Source of the DNA: Bog-473 sp963824195
Lineage (GTDB): Bacteria; Actinomycetota; Acidimicrobiia; Acidimicrobiales; RAAP-2
NCBI GenBank assembly: GCA_963824195.1
Contig: CAWGOJ010000008.1
Location: 124,001 to 188,000, forward strand
Reading direction: 5' to 3'
DNA length: 64,000 nucleotides
Shown: piece after piece, positions 51,216 to 60,463 of the stretch
Layout: each line of letters opens with the position of its first letter
How positions within the stretch are numbered: position 1 is the stretch's first letter
Made by a program: the position numbers and the translations under genes
Notes under the pieces: model-generated
Told to the model about the DNA's origin: nothing
Databases searched by the model: none
Seen by the model: only the letters and a program-made list of their open reading frames with translations

Positions 51216-52280
51216 ATGGGAGGATTCAATCTCGGAGATCTCTGGTTCGTCATCGCCGCCATCTTCTGGGCCGGCTTCTTCGTGCTCGAGGGATTCGACT
51301 TCGGGGTCGGCATGCTGCACTCGTTCATCGGGCGCAACGACCTGGAGCGACGCGTGGTCCTCAACACGGTCGGGCCCGTCTGGGATGGCAACGAGGTGTG
51401 GCTGATCGTAGCCGGGGCGGTGATCTTCGCCGCCTTCCCGGGCTGGTACGCCACCATGTTCTCGAGCCTGTACCTGGCCCTGGTGCTGGTACTGGCCGCG
51501 TTGATGGCACGCGGAGTCTCCTTCGAGTACCAGCGCAAGTTCGACGACCCCCGCTGGCGCAGCTCGTGGCGGTGGGCCATGACGGTGGGCAGTGCCCTGA
51601 TCCCGCTCCTGCTCGGAGTGGGCCTGGGCGACCTGCTCCACGGCCTGCCCATCAACAGCTCCCACAACTTCACCGGCAACTTCCTCGACCTGCTCACCCC
51701 CTTCGGCCTATGGTCGGGGCTCACCCTGCTGGTGCTCTCGCTCCTCATGGGCGCCACCTACCTCACGTTGAAGACAACTGGCGAGCTGCACGAGAGGGCG
51801 CAGAAGGCCTCGGCCGTCATCGGAGCGGTGGCCATTCTGGTCACGTTCGGCTTCATGACCTGGATCCACGTCGGGCTGAGCACGGGCTTCGTCCCCAAGC
51901 CGATAGAGGCCCTCGGCCTCATGGCCGTCATCGGTGCCGCCTGGGCCGCCAGCGCCAAGGCGGAGGGGTGGGCCTTCACGGCGGCCGCCATCGGCATGGC
52001 GGGGACCGTCGGGGCGCTCTTCAGCGAGCTCTACCCCCGGGTCATGATCTCGAGCACGAACGCCGCCTACAACCTGACCATCGCCAACTCGGCCAGCCCC
52101 TCGTACACGTTGAAGGTGATGACGGTGGTGGCGGTCATCTTCTTCCCTATCGTGCTCGTGTACCAGGCGTGGGGCTACCACGTGTTCCGCAAGCGGCTCT
52201 CCGTGCCGCGGGTGGGCGGTGACGAGAGCGAGGACGCGGCGCCTCCCACCGGAACCACCACGACCGCCGAGACCTCATAG
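51216..52280 (+). CDS. cydB: Cytochrome bd oxidase subunit II
   Basis: 354-residue membrane partner of CydA with about eight helices. It starts LGDLWFVIAAIFWAGFFVLEGFDFGVGML, has the conserved GPVWDGNEVWLIVAGAVIFAAFPGWYATMFSSLYLAL, and FSELYPRVMISSTNAAYNLTIANSASPSYTLKVM near the end, all CydB signatures. It is 9 bp behind cydA with an AGGAGG ribosome site. The order cydD-cydC-cydA-cydB is reversed relative to the common cydABDC. Confidence 0.96.
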   Translation: MGGFNLGDLWFVIAAIFWAGFFVLEGFDFGVGMLHSFIGRNDLERRVVLNTVGPVWDGNEVWLIVAGAVIFAAFPGWYATMFSSLYLALVLVLAALMARGVSFEYQRKFDDPRWRSSWRWAMTVGSALIPLLLGVGLGDLLHGLPINSSHNFTGNFLDLLTPFGLWSGLTLLVLSLLMGATYLTLKTTGELHERAQKASAVIGAVAILVTFGFMTWIHVGLSTGFVPKPIEALGLMAVIGAAWAASAKAEGWAFTAAAIGMAGTVGALFSELYPRVMISSTNAAYNLTIANSASPSYTLKVMTVVAVIFFPIVLVYQAWGYHVFRKRLSVPRVGGDESEDAAPPTGTTTTAETS

Positions 52281-52307
52281 GCGGACGGACGCCGAGTCCG
52301 GGTCCGC
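52281..52307. terminator. Hairpin between convergent cydB and SDR genes
   Basis: GCGGAC-GGAC-loop-GTCC-GG-GTCCGC. A GC-rich stem with a small bulge directly after cydB, without a T-tract. Confidence 0.4.
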
Positions 52308-52325
52308 GCGCCCCTCAGTGCTGGA

Positions 52326-53099
52326 TCAGAGGCCGGGGCTGCTCTGCATGATCCCGCCGTCGGCGAAGATCGTCGTGGCGGTGAGGTAGCTCGCGCCGTC
52401 GCCGGCCAGGAAGGCCACCACCGACGCGATCTCCTCGGGCTCGGCCATCCGGCCGATCGGGATGGCGCTGTCCAGCTTGGCCAGCGCGGTGGGGTCGTTG
52501 ATCGTCTGCGCGTTGATCGGCGTGTTGACGGCCCCGGGGCCGACGCCGACCACGAGGACGTTGTGGGGGGCCAGCTCGACGCCCGCGGTCCTCGTGAGCA
52601 TGCGCATCCCGCCCTTGGACAGGCAGTAGGCGGTGTTGCCCGGCATCGGCCAGTCCTCGTGGACTGATGTCATGTTGATGATGCGGCCCCCGCCACCCTG
52701 GGCGATCATCTGCTTGGCAGCCAGCTGGGTGCCGAAGAAGGCGCTCTTCAGGTTCACGGCCATGACCTTCTCGAACTGCGCCTCGGAGGTGTCGAGCACG
52801 GAGGTCCTGGTTTCGATGCCCGCGTTGTTGACCATGACGTCGAGCCGGCCGTACGTGGAGACCGCGGTGTCGACCATGCGCTGGAGGTCCTCGACCTTGG
52901 AGACATCGGCCTCGATGCCGACCGCCTTCTCGCCCAGGCCGGCGATCTGGCGCTCGAGCTCCTCCTCCGCCTGCTCGTTGGCGACGTAGTCGATGACGAC
53001 CTTGGCCCCCTGCCCGGCCAGCGCGAGCACCACCGCCTTGCCGATGCCCGTGTTGCCTCCGGTCACGATGGCGACCTTGCCGGCCAGCTCATCAGCCAT
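52326..53099 (-). CDS. SDR-family oxidoreductase (glucose 1-dehydrogenase-like)
   Basis: 257-residue classical short-chain dehydrogenase. NAD(P) motif TGGNTGIG, NNAG at about 90, catalytic Ser in NMTSVHED, and the YxxxK pair in NTAYCLSKGG. The C-terminus has GDGASYLTATTIFADGG. The set matches glucose 1-dehydrogenase/3-oxoacyl reductase-type SDRs; the substrate is open. ATG 53099 has GGAGG 6 nt upstream. It is divergent from the GH15 gene. Confidence 0.9.
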   Translation of the reverse strand: MADELAGKVAIVTGGNTGIGKAVVLALAGQGAKVVIDYVANEQAEEELERQIAGLGEKAVGIEADVSKVEDLQRMVDTAVSTYGRLDVMVNNAGIETRTSVLDTSEAQFEKVMAVNLKSAFFGTQLAAKQMIAQGGGGRIINMTSVHEDWPMPGNTAYCLSKGGMRMLTRTAGVELAPHNVLVVGVGPGAVNTPINAQTINDPTALAKLDSAIPIGRMAEPEEIASVVAFLAGDGASYLTATTIFADGGIMQSSPGL

Positions 53100-53311
53100 G
53101 TCGAACCTCCGTCCTTGCGCCGACGACGGCGCGGTCTCTCCCGATCGGTGGTCGTACGCTACCGAGCCGGCCGGCTGCAGAGAAGTCGAAGGTCGCGTGT
53201 GGGCGCTCTTGGCGCCGGCGTTCACCCTTTCGTCACCCATTCTGAGGACGAATCACCCACTGGTCACCGGGGCCGGGATCATTGGCCCTTGAGGCGGGCA
53301 CCCCTGTTCCC

Positions 53312-53317
53312 TAGCAT
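53312..53317 (+). promoter_or_regulatory. Predicted -10 box of the GH15 gene
   Basis: TAGCAT, 7 nt before the GTG at 53325; leaderless arrangement. Confidence 0.45.
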
Positions 53318-53324
53318 CGGGCGC

Positions 53325-55211
53325 GTGACCGAAGACGCAGACACAGACGTTCAGGCAGAGACCTTTCCCCCCATCGCCGACTACGGCTTCATCTCCGATT
53401 GCGAGAACAGCTGTCTCGTGGCACCGAACGGCTCGGTCGAGTGGCTGTGCCTGCCCCGGCCCGATTCTCCCAGCGTCTTCGGCGCCCTGCTCGACCGTGC
53501 AGCCGGCAACTTCCGGTTCGGTCCCACCGGCACCCAGGTGCCTCACCATCGGCGCTACGTGCCGGGCACCATGGTGCTCGAGACGACCTGGCACACCCCA
53601 AACGGCTGGCTCGTCGTGCACGACCTCCTCGTGATCCAGCCGATCGGGGACCAGGCTCGTCGCCCCGACTACCGCCGGGCGCCCAGCGACGCCGCCGCCA
53701 CGGGCACGCTGCTGCGCCTGGCCACCTGCATCGAGGGCAGGGTCGAGGTCGTGGCGAACGCCGTCCCGGTCTTCGAGTACGGGTCGCAGACCGGGACGTG
53801 GTCCTACCGGGGCGACGACTACAACACCATGACCGTGAGCCCTCCGGCGGGCGATCCGACCTTCACCTTGTCCTCCACCATCCGCCTGGGGTCGGCGGCC
53901 GCCCGGTGCTACGGCCGTACCACCCTCGATCGGGGCGAGTCCGCCTTTGCCGCCCTGTCGTGGGGAGACCGCCCGCCCACGAACATCGAAGAGGCCCAGA
54001 GCCAGCTCGACGCAACCGTGGCCTACTGGCGGGACTGGTTGGCCAACGGAACGTTTCCCGACCATCCGTGGCGTAGCTACATGGAGCGCAGCGCCCTGAC
54101 GCTCAAGGGCCTGAGCTACGCACCCACCGGTGCCATCATGGCGGCGGCGACGACCTCGCTCCCCGAGACACCCGGCGGGGCGCGCAACTGGGACTACCGC
54201 TACACGTGGATCCGCGACTCCTCCTTCATGCTGCGCTCGCTCTACCGGCTCGGGTTCGACTGGGAGGCGCTCGAGTACTTCGCCTTCGTGCTCGAGGCGG
54301 TGGCCGGGGGAGGTCAGGACTGGGAACTGCAGATCATGTACGGCATCGACGGCCGCAAGGACCTGACCGAGCACACCCTCGACCACCTGTCGGGCTGGCG
54401 GAACTCGCGGCCCGTTCGGGTGGGCAACGGCGCCTGGGACCAGCACCAGAACGACGTGTGGGGGATGCTTCTCGACGCCGTGGAGATCCACCTCCGGCAG
54501 GGGGCGGCCCAGATCGTCCACCCCGTGTGGGAGGGCGTCGCCAGCATGGTCGAGGCCGCCATTACGCACGCCGGTGACCCGGACCAGGGGATCTGGGAGA
54601 TCCGGGGCGATCCCGAGCACTTCACGGCCTCCAAGGTCCTGTGCTGGGTGGCCATGGACCGGGGCGCCACCATGGCCCGGATCCGCCAGGACAACGACCG
54701 GGCCGATGCGTGGCGCAAGGCGGCCGACGAGCTGAAGGCGGAGATCCTCGACAAGGGCGTCGACGCGCACGGCCGCTTCCGTCAGCACTACGGCAACGAG
54801 GAGCTGGACGCGTCGCTGCTGCTGATCCCGATCCTGGAGTTCCTGCCGCCCGACGACGAGCGCGTGCGGGCCACCGTGCTGGCCATCGCCGACGAGCTCA
54901 CCGAGGACGGGCTGGTGCTGCGCTACAAGGTGGACACGACCGACACCGGGTTCGCGGGCAAGGAGGGGACGTTCACCATCTGCTCGTTCTGGCTCGTCAC
55001 GGCGCTGGCCATGATCGGCGAGCAAGAGCGCGCCCGGGCCCTGTGCCAGAAGCTGCTGGCCTTTGCGGGTCCGCTGCAGCTCTACGCCGAGGAGATCGAT
55101 GCCGCCACCGGCGAGCACCTGGGCAACTTCCCCCAAGCGTTCACGCACCTGGCGCTCATTGACGCGGTCGGCCGACTCATCGAGGCTGAGCGCGCCGGCA
55201 GCTCGCTCTAG
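53325..55211 (+). CDS. Glycoside hydrolase family 15 (glucoamylase/trehalase-like)
   Basis: 628-residue GH15 protein. An N-terminal beta-sandwich (IADYGFISDCENSCLVAPNGSVEWLCLPRPDSPSVFGALLDR) precedes the (alpha/alpha)6 barrel with NWDYRYTWIRDSSFMLRSLYRLGF. The catalytic acid is the Glu of DQGIWEIRG and the base is in YAEEIDAATGEHLGNFPQAFTHLALI. Mycobacterial members of this architecture are trehalases, others are glucoamylases, so trehalose or maltodextrin is the likely substrate. There is no signal peptide. GTG 53325 is chosen because it follows the leaderless -10 box. Confidence 0.92.
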   Translation: MTEDADTDVQAETFPPIADYGFISDCENSCLVAPNGSVEWLCLPRPDSPSVFGALLDRAAGNFRFGPTGTQVPHHRRYVPGTMVLETTWHTPNGWLVVHDLLVIQPIGDQARRPDYRRAPSDAAATGTLLRLATCIEGRVEVVANAVPVFEYGSQTGTWSYRGDDYNTMTVSPPAGDPTFTLSSTIRLGSAAARCYGRTTLDRGESAFAALSWGDRPPTNIEEAQSQLDATVAYWRDWLANGTFPDHPWRSYMERSALTLKGLSYAPTGAIMAAATTSLPETPGGARNWDYRYTWIRDSSFMLRSLYRLGFDWEALEYFAFVLEAVAGGGQDWELQIMYGIDGRKDLTEHTLDHLSGWRNSRPVRVGNGAWDQHQNDVWGMLLDAVEIHLRQGAAQIVHPVWEGVASMVEAAITHAGDPDQGIWEIRGDPEHFTASKVLCWVAMDRGATMARIRQDNDRADAWRKAADELKAEILDKGVDAHGRFRQHYGNEELDASLLLIPILEFLPPDDERVRATVLAIADELTEDGLVLRYKVDTTDTGFAGKEGTFTICSFWLVTALAMIGEQERARALCQKLLAFAGPLQLYAEEIDAATGEHLGNFPQAFTHLALIDAVGRLIEAERAGSSL

Positions 55212-55291
55212 AGACGAACGGGACCGGTCCGCGCCCACACCCGACAACGAGCGCCGTCGCCCACGGGCGAGAGAGGCGAGGAGGTCCTTCG

Positions 55292-56845
55292 ATGGCCGAG
55301 CACTACGACGTCATCATCATCGGGACGGGGGCGGGAGGCGGCACCCTGGCTCACACCTTGGCGCCTTCGGGCAAGCGGATCCTGCTCCTCGAGCGCGGCG
55401 GCTTCCTGCCGCGGGAGAAGGAGAACTGGGATCCCGAGTCCGTCTTCATCAAGGGTCGCTACGTCTCGCCCGATTCGTGGCAGGACAAGGGCGGCAACGC
55501 GTTCCAACCCGGGGTCCACTACTACGTCGGGGGCGCCACAAAGCTCTATGGCGCCGCGCTGTACCGGCTGCGGCCGGGTGATTTCGGCGAGCTCACGCAC
55601 GTCGACGGGGTTTCGCCGGCCTGGCCCGTCTCCTATGAGGACTTCGAGCCGTGGTACACGAAGGCCGAGTGGCTGTACCAGGTGCACGGCAACCACGGAG
55701 AGGACCCTACCGAGGGCACCTGGAGCCGCCAGTACCCATTTCCCGCCGTCAGCCACGAGCCCCGGATCCAGCAGATCCACGACGACCTGGAGAAGGCCGG
55801 CTACCACCCCTTCAACGCGCCGTGCGGCATCCTCCTCGACGAGGCCAACCCCCCGACCAGTGCCTGCATCCGCTGCACCTGGTGTGACGGCTACCCGTGC
55901 CTGGTGCACGCCAAGGCCGATGCCGAGACCATCGCCGTCCTCCCGGCACTGCAGCACCCGAATGTCACCCTCGTGGTGGACACCGAGGTGACACGCCTGC
56001 AGACCGACGCCGGCGGCCGCACCGTCACCGGTGTGATCACCCAGCACGGGAGCGCCGAAGAGGTCTTCACCGCCGACATCGTGGTGGTCTCGGCCGGGGC
56101 CACCAACAGCGCCCGCTTGCTGCTGTCCTCGACGAGCGACGCTCATCCCAACGGATTGGCCAACGGCTCGGACCAGGTGGGGCGCAACTACATGTTCCAC
56201 AACTCCAAGGCCGTCGTGGCGCTGGGGAAGGAGCCCAACGAGACGGCCTTCCAGAAGACGCTCGGGCTGAACGACTTCTACTTCGACGGTCCCGACTACG
56301 ACTACCCGTTGGGCAACATCCAGATGGTCGGCAAGTCCAACGCCGAGGCCATGAAGGGGGAGGAACCCCATCTCACGCTCCTCGCGCCCCACTGGAGCCT
56401 GGCCGACGTCGCCGCCCACGCCGTGGACTTCTGGCTGACCACGGAGGACCTCCCCCGGCCCGAGAACCGTGTCACGCTCGAGGCCGACGGCAACGTGCAC
56501 CTGGCCTACACGTCGACCAACGACCAGGAGGCGGAACGTCTCTACGGTGAGCTCAAGAAGATCCTGAACCATGTCGGTATGGCGTCCCACCACGTGCTCA
56601 ACAAGAACTTCTACATGTCGATGGACATTCCGGTGGCCGGTGTGGCACACCAGGCCGGTACGTGCCGCTTCGGCAACGACCCCGAGACGTCCGTGCTCGA
56701 TGCGAACTGCAAGGCCCACGAGGTCGACAACCTCTACGTGGTCGACACGAGCTTCTTCCCCAGTATCGGCGCGGTCAACCCCGCACTGACCGCCATGGCC
56801 AATGCCATCCGGGTCGGCGAGCATCTCACCGAGCGGCTGGCCTGA
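55292..56845 (+). CDS. GMC-family oxidoreductase
   Basis: 517-residue flavoprotein of the glucose-methanol-choline family. FAD motif YDVIIIGTGAGGGTLAHTLA, PROSITE-like HYYVGGATKLYGAALYRLR segment, and C-terminal catalytic region GTCRFGNDPETSVLD..VDNLYVVDTSFFPSIGAVNPALTAMANAIR, where a His and Asn pair is expected. A four-Cys segment (CIRCTWCDGYPC) recalls the fructose/gluconate dehydrogenase branch, suggesting a dehydrogenase. The substrate is probably a sugar, alcohol or sterol. ATG at 55292 has GAGG upstream. Confidence 0.9.
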   Translation: MAEHYDVIIIGTGAGGGTLAHTLAPSGKRILLLERGGFLPREKENWDPESVFIKGRYVSPDSWQDKGGNAFQPGVHYYVGGATKLYGAALYRLRPGDFGELTHVDGVSPAWPVSYEDFEPWYTKAEWLYQVHGNHGEDPTEGTWSRQYPFPAVSHEPRIQQIHDDLEKAGYHPFNAPCGILLDEANPPTSACIRCTWCDGYPCLVHAKADAETIAVLPALQHPNVTLVVDTEVTRLQTDAGGRTVTGVITQHGSAEEVFTADIVVVSAGATNSARLLLSSTSDAHPNGLANGSDQVGRNYMFHNSKAVVALGKEPNETAFQKTLGLNDFYFDGPDYDYPLGNIQMVGKSNAEAMKGEEPHLTLLAPHWSLADVAAHAVDFWLTTEDLPRPENRVTLEADGNVHLAYTSTNDQEAERLYGELKKILNHVGMASHHVLNKNFYMSMDIPVAGVAHQAGTCRFGNDPETSVLDANCKAHEVDNLYVVDTSFFPSIGAVNPALTAMANAIRVGEHLTERLA

Positions 56846-56868
56846 GCCCCACCGCTCGCGGATCTGCG

Positions 56869-58098
56869 ATGGGGTCCCGGGCGGAGACGTCCGTCGTCTA
56901 CGCCGCCGGGCTGGTCCAGGGCGTCGCCCTCGTCACCTTCCCTGCCGCCAGCACCATCTTCACCAGCCCGTCCCATTACGGGCTGTCCAACACCCAGTAC
57001 GGCAGCATGTTCCTGCCCCAGGTGGTGACGGCCATCACGGCCTCGCTGCTGGGCGCCCGTCTGGCCGGGCGCTACGGCCTCAAGCGCGTCTTCCTCGCCG
57101 GCCTCCTGGCCGACCTGGTGTCGATGGGCCTTCTCGTCACCAGCCAGTTCTTCACCAGCACGCAGGCGCTGGCCTACGGCCTGCTGCTGGTGGCCACCGC
57201 GGCCCTGGGAGTCGGCTTCGGCCTGGTGGTGCCCGCGCTCAACACGTTCACCGCCGCCTTCCATCCGGGCGGCGTCGACAAGGCGGTCCTGGCCCTCAAC
57301 GCCCTGCTCGGCCTCGGGACCGCGTTGGCGCCGGTGTTCGTGGCCCTCTTCGTCGGCGTGGGGTGGTGGTGGGGGCTGCCGGTCATGACAGGCGCCTTCC
57401 TCGTCGGCCTCTTCGTCGTGTGCGCCCGCCTCCCCCTCCACCCGGCCGGGACAGAGGCGTCGCCGCGCGTCGGCTCCGTGGCGGCGCGCCCGCCGCTGCA
57501 CATCCCGCGGCGTTTCTGGCTCTTCGCCGGGTTCGCCGTCCTCTACGGCATCTGCGAGACGATGAACGGGAACTGGTCGGAGCCGCTGATGACGCATCTC
57601 GGTGCCACGGCGACGACGGCATCGCTCGCCCTGACGACGTTCTGGGTCATGGTGACGGTGGGCCGCGTGCTCTTCGCGCTCGTGCAGCGGGTGTTCCCGA
57701 CGCCGCGGACCTACCACCTGCTCCCCTTCGTCCTCGCCGGCGCCCTCGTGCTCGTCGCCGTGCTCCCCAAGGGCTCGACGACCCTGGGCCTGCTGGCGTT
57801 CGGCATCGCGGGGCTGGGCTGCTCGGCGCTGCTCCCGCTCACCATCAGCTTCAGCCAGGAGCAGCTCGTCACCATGTCGTCCATGGTGGCGGGGGCCACC
57901 ATTGCCTTCTACCAATTGGGCTACGGGATCGCCGCCTTCGGCGCCGGGCCGCTGCAGAGCGCCGGCGTCAGCCTCTCGGCCATCTTCGGCGTGACGGCGG
58001 TCTGCGCGCTCGCCATGGGCGCCCTGTCCTTCGTGCTCGCTCGGCGCCATCACCGGGTTGCCCATCTCCACCCGCGGCCGGCGCTCGGTGCCGGCTGA
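56869..58098 (+). CDS. MFS transporter
   Basis: 409-residue major facilitator with about 12 hydrophobic helices. The A-motif-like loop is GARLAGRYGLKRVFLAG, with the second half beginning RFWLFAGFAVLYGICETMNGNW. It resembles FucP/sugar-type MFS proteins of the 12-helix group, but the substrate is not clear. It starts at ATG 56869, 24 bp after the GMC gene, and may import or export that enzyme's substrate. Confidence 0.85.
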   Translation: MGSRAETSVVYAAGLVQGVALVTFPAASTIFTSPSHYGLSNTQYGSMFLPQVVTAITASLLGARLAGRYGLKRVFLAGLLADLVSMGLLVTSQFFTSTQALAYGLLLVATAALGVGFGLVVPALNTFTAAFHPGGVDKAVLALNALLGLGTALAPVFVALFVGVGWWWGLPVMTGAFLVGLFVVCARLPLHPAGTEASPRVGSVAARPPLHIPRRFWLFAGFAVLYGICETMNGNWSEPLMTHLGATATTASLALTTFWVMVTVGRVLFALVQRVFPTPRTYHLLPFVLAGALVLVAVLPKGSTTLGLLAFGIAGLGCSALLPLTISFSQEQLVTMSSMVAGATIAFYQLGYGIAAFGAGPLQSAGVSLSAIFGVTAVCALAMGALSFVLARRHHRVAHLHPRPALGAG

Positions 58099-58162
58099 TG
58101 CCGACCTCGTACCCTGGGTGCATGACAGCGGCCTCCCGACCACTGCTACGAAAGGAGCCATC

Positions 58163-59602
58163 GTGAGCGCAACCCCGCGCCACCGCGTCGTCATCGTCGG
58201 TGGCGGCTTCGGCGGCCTCCCGGCCGCCCGCCTCCTCTCTCGCTCCGACGTCGACGTCACGCTCATCGACCAACGAAACCACCACCTGTTCCAACCGCTG
58301 CTCTACCAGGTGGCGACCGGCATCATGTCGGCGGGTGAGGTCTCGTACGTGCTTCGACATCTGCTGCGCCGTCGCAAGAACGTGAAGGTCGTCCTGGCCA
58401 AGGTGACGGGGTTCGACCTGGAGGCGCGGGTGGTGCACACGGCGTCCATCCCGGGCGAGGGCTACGACTACCCCTACGACAGCCTGATCGTCGCCGCCGG
58501 TGCCGGCCAGTCCTACTTCGGTCACGACGAGTACGCACTGATCGCCCCGGGAATGAAGACGATCGACGACGCCATGGAGCTGCGGCGCCGGGTGCTCGGC
58601 GCCCTCGAGATCGCCGAGACGCGGACCGACCCGGCCCAACAGCGCTTCTTTATGACCTTTGCCATCGTCGGGGCAGGGCCGACCGGCGTGGAGCTGGCGG
58701 GCCAGATCCGCGAGCTCGCCTACCGGAGCCTGACCAAGGACTTCCGAACCATCGATCCGGCTGCCGTCCGGGTCATCCTGATCGACGGCGGCAAGGAGCC
58801 GCTGGCCAACTTCGGGGATCGCCTCTCCGAGCGGGCCACCAAGGAGCTGGGGAAGATGGGCGTGGAGCTGCGCATGGGCCTGCGCGTCGTGGGAGTCGAT
58901 GCGCTTGGGGTGGACACCCAGAGCGCGGACGGGGAGAAGGGACGCTTCGAGTGCGGCACCACGATCTGGGCGGCGGGTGTCCAGGCGTCACCGCTCGCCG
59001 GCATGCTGGCCGAGGCCACCGGGGCCGAGACCGACCGCGCCGGCCGCATCGCCGTGCTCCCCGACCTGGCCCTGCCCGGCCATCCCGAGGTGTTCGCCGT
59101 CGGCGACATGGCGACCGTCAACGACCTGCCCGGCGTCTGCGAGGTGGCCATGCAGGGCGGCCTCCACGCCGCCAACACCATCAAGCGGCGGTTGAAGGGC
59201 CGCGAGAGCGTTCCCTTCAACTACCGCGACCTCGGCAGCGCGGCCGCCATCGGCCGCTTCAAGGCCATCGTCAGCGTGCGGGGAGTTCGCCTCAGCGGCT
59301 TCCCCGGCTGGGTGGTGTGGCTCTTCGTCCACGTGGCCTTCCTCAACGGCATCGGCCACCGGCTGACTGCACTGTGGCGGTGGAGCATCTCGATGGTGGG
59401 GAGCGCCCGGCCCGAACGTGTCTTCAGCGTCGGGCACACCGGCGGCGACCTCAGCCTGCCCGACGACGTCAAGGCCAAGGTCATGCCCAAGCCGTTCCCG
59501 ATCCTGGAGGAAGAGCCCGGGGTGCTCGACCATGTCGGGCAGAGGGATGAGCCGGCTGCCCCCACCGCACCGGGTGAGGGAGCCGAGCCCCAGTCCGCCT
59601 GA
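58163..59602 (+). CDS. ndh: Type II NADH dehydrogenase
   Basis: 479-residue single-subunit NADH:quinone oxidoreductase. FAD motif VVIVGGGFGGLPAARLL, quinone-site-type NHHLFQPLLYQVATGIMS (the conserved family segment), NAD motif FAIVGAGPTGVELAGQI, TTIWAAGVQASPLAGML, and VFAVGDMA. A C-terminal amphipathic/hydrophobic region (GWVVWLFVHVAFLNGIGHRL) anchors it to the membrane. It feeds the quinone pool used by cytochrome bd encoded 6 kb away. GTG 58163 has AAAGGAG 6 nt upstream. Confidence 0.94.
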   Translation: MSATPRHRVVIVGGGFGGLPAARLLSRSDVDVTLIDQRNHHLFQPLLYQVATGIMSAGEVSYVLRHLLRRRKNVKVVLAKVTGFDLEARVVHTASIPGEGYDYPYDSLIVAAGAGQSYFGHDEYALIAPGMKTIDDAMELRRRVLGALEIAETRTDPAQQRFFMTFAIVGAGPTGVELAGQIRELAYRSLTKDFRTIDPAAVRVILIDGGKEPLANFGDRLSERATKELGKMGVELRMGLRVVGVDALGVDTQSADGEKGRFECGTTIWAAGVQASPLAGMLAEATGAETDRAGRIAVLPDLALPGHPEVFAVGDMATVNDLPGVCEVAMQGGLHAANTIKRRLKGRESVPFNYRDLGSAAAIGRFKAIVSVRGVRLSGFPGWVVWLFVHVAFLNGIGHRLTALWRWSISMVGSARPERVFSVGHTGGDLSLPDDVKAKVMPKPFPILEEEPGVLDHVGQRDEPAAPTAPGEGAEPQSA

Positions 59603-59643
59603 CCGGCCGTACCGGGCACCAGGCCCCGGCCGGTGGGGCCAAC

Positions 59644-59649
59644 TACATT
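59644..59649 (+). promoter_or_regulatory. Predicted -10 box, SDR gene
   Basis: TACATT, 6 nt before the ATG at 59656; leaderless arrangement. Confidence 0.45.
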
Positions 59650-59655
59650 CCTCAA

Positions 59656-60450
59656 ATGATCCTCGACCGATTCCTCGTCACCGGCCAGGTCGCCATCGTC
59701 ACCGCCAGTGGGCGCGGCATCGGTGCCGCCTCGGCGATCGCGCTGGCCCAGGCGGGCGCCGACGTCGTGCTCGCCGCCCGGACCGAGGAGCAGCTGCGCG
59801 AGGTCGCAGCGCAGGTGGAGGCCGCCGGCCGGCGCGCCGTCGTGGTGCCGGGCGACCTCACCGACTTCGACCTCATGGCCTCCCTGGCCGAGAGGGCGCA
59901 CGACGAGTTCGGCCGGCTCGACATCGTCGTGAACAACATGGGCGGCACCATGCCGCGCCCCTTGCTCGACACGTCGCCCCGCTTCTTGGAGGAGGCCTTC
60001 CGCTTCAACGTGTCGGCCGGGCACGCGCTCGTGCGCGCCGCCGTGCCGCGCATGCTCGAGGGTGACCACCCCGGCGGAGCCATCGTCTCCATCTCCTCGG
60101 TCATGGGCCACGTGGCCGGCCGCGGCTACCTGGCCTACGGGACGGTCAAGGGTGCGCTGGAGCAGTACACCCGCCTGGCGTCGCGCGACCTGGCTCCGCG
60201 CATCCGCGTCAATGCCATCGGGGTCGGATCGACCGCCACCTCTGCCCTCGACATCGTCATGTCGAGCGACGAGCTGCGCACCGCCATGGAGGACGCCACA
60301 CCGCTCAAGCGCCTCGGCCACGTCGACGACATCGCGTCGGCGATCCTGTACCTCGCCTCACCCGCCGGCGCCTACGTCACCGGCAAGATCATCGAGGTCG
60401 ACGGCGGACTGCAGTCGCCCAACCTCGAGATGCCCATTCCCGATCTCTAA
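59656..60450 (+). CDS. SDR-family oxidoreductase
   Basis: 264-residue classical SDR. Cofactor motif TASGRGIGAASAIALAQAG (an S in place of the first G), NNMGG, catalytic Ser in SISSVMG, and YGTVK as the YxxxK pair. C-terminus with GAYVTGKIIEVDGG. The N-terminal MILDRFLVTGQVAIV is typical of short hydroxysteroid/acetoin-type SDRs in actinobacteria. It leads a three-gene unit with a DapB-fold dehydrogenase and a cupin protein, 13 bp apart. Confidence 0.9.
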   Translation: MILDRFLVTGQVAIVTASGRGIGAASAIALAQAGADVVLAARTEEQLREVAAQVEAAGRRAVVVPGDLTDFDLMASLAERAHDEFGRLDIVVNNMGGTMPRPLLDTSPRFLEEAFRFNVSAGHALVRAAVPRMLEGDHPGGAIVSISSVMGHVAGRGYLAYGTVKGALEQYTRLASRDLAPRIRVNAIGVGSTATSALDIVMSSDELRTAMEDATPLKRLGHVDDIASAILYLASPAGAYVTGKIIEVDGGLQSPNLEMPIPDL

Positions 60451-60463
60451 GGAGCCAGCCGTC

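Noticed and set aside
53253..55247. 664-codon minus-strand frame
   Set aside because: Antisense to the GH15 gene whose catalytic motifs are complete.
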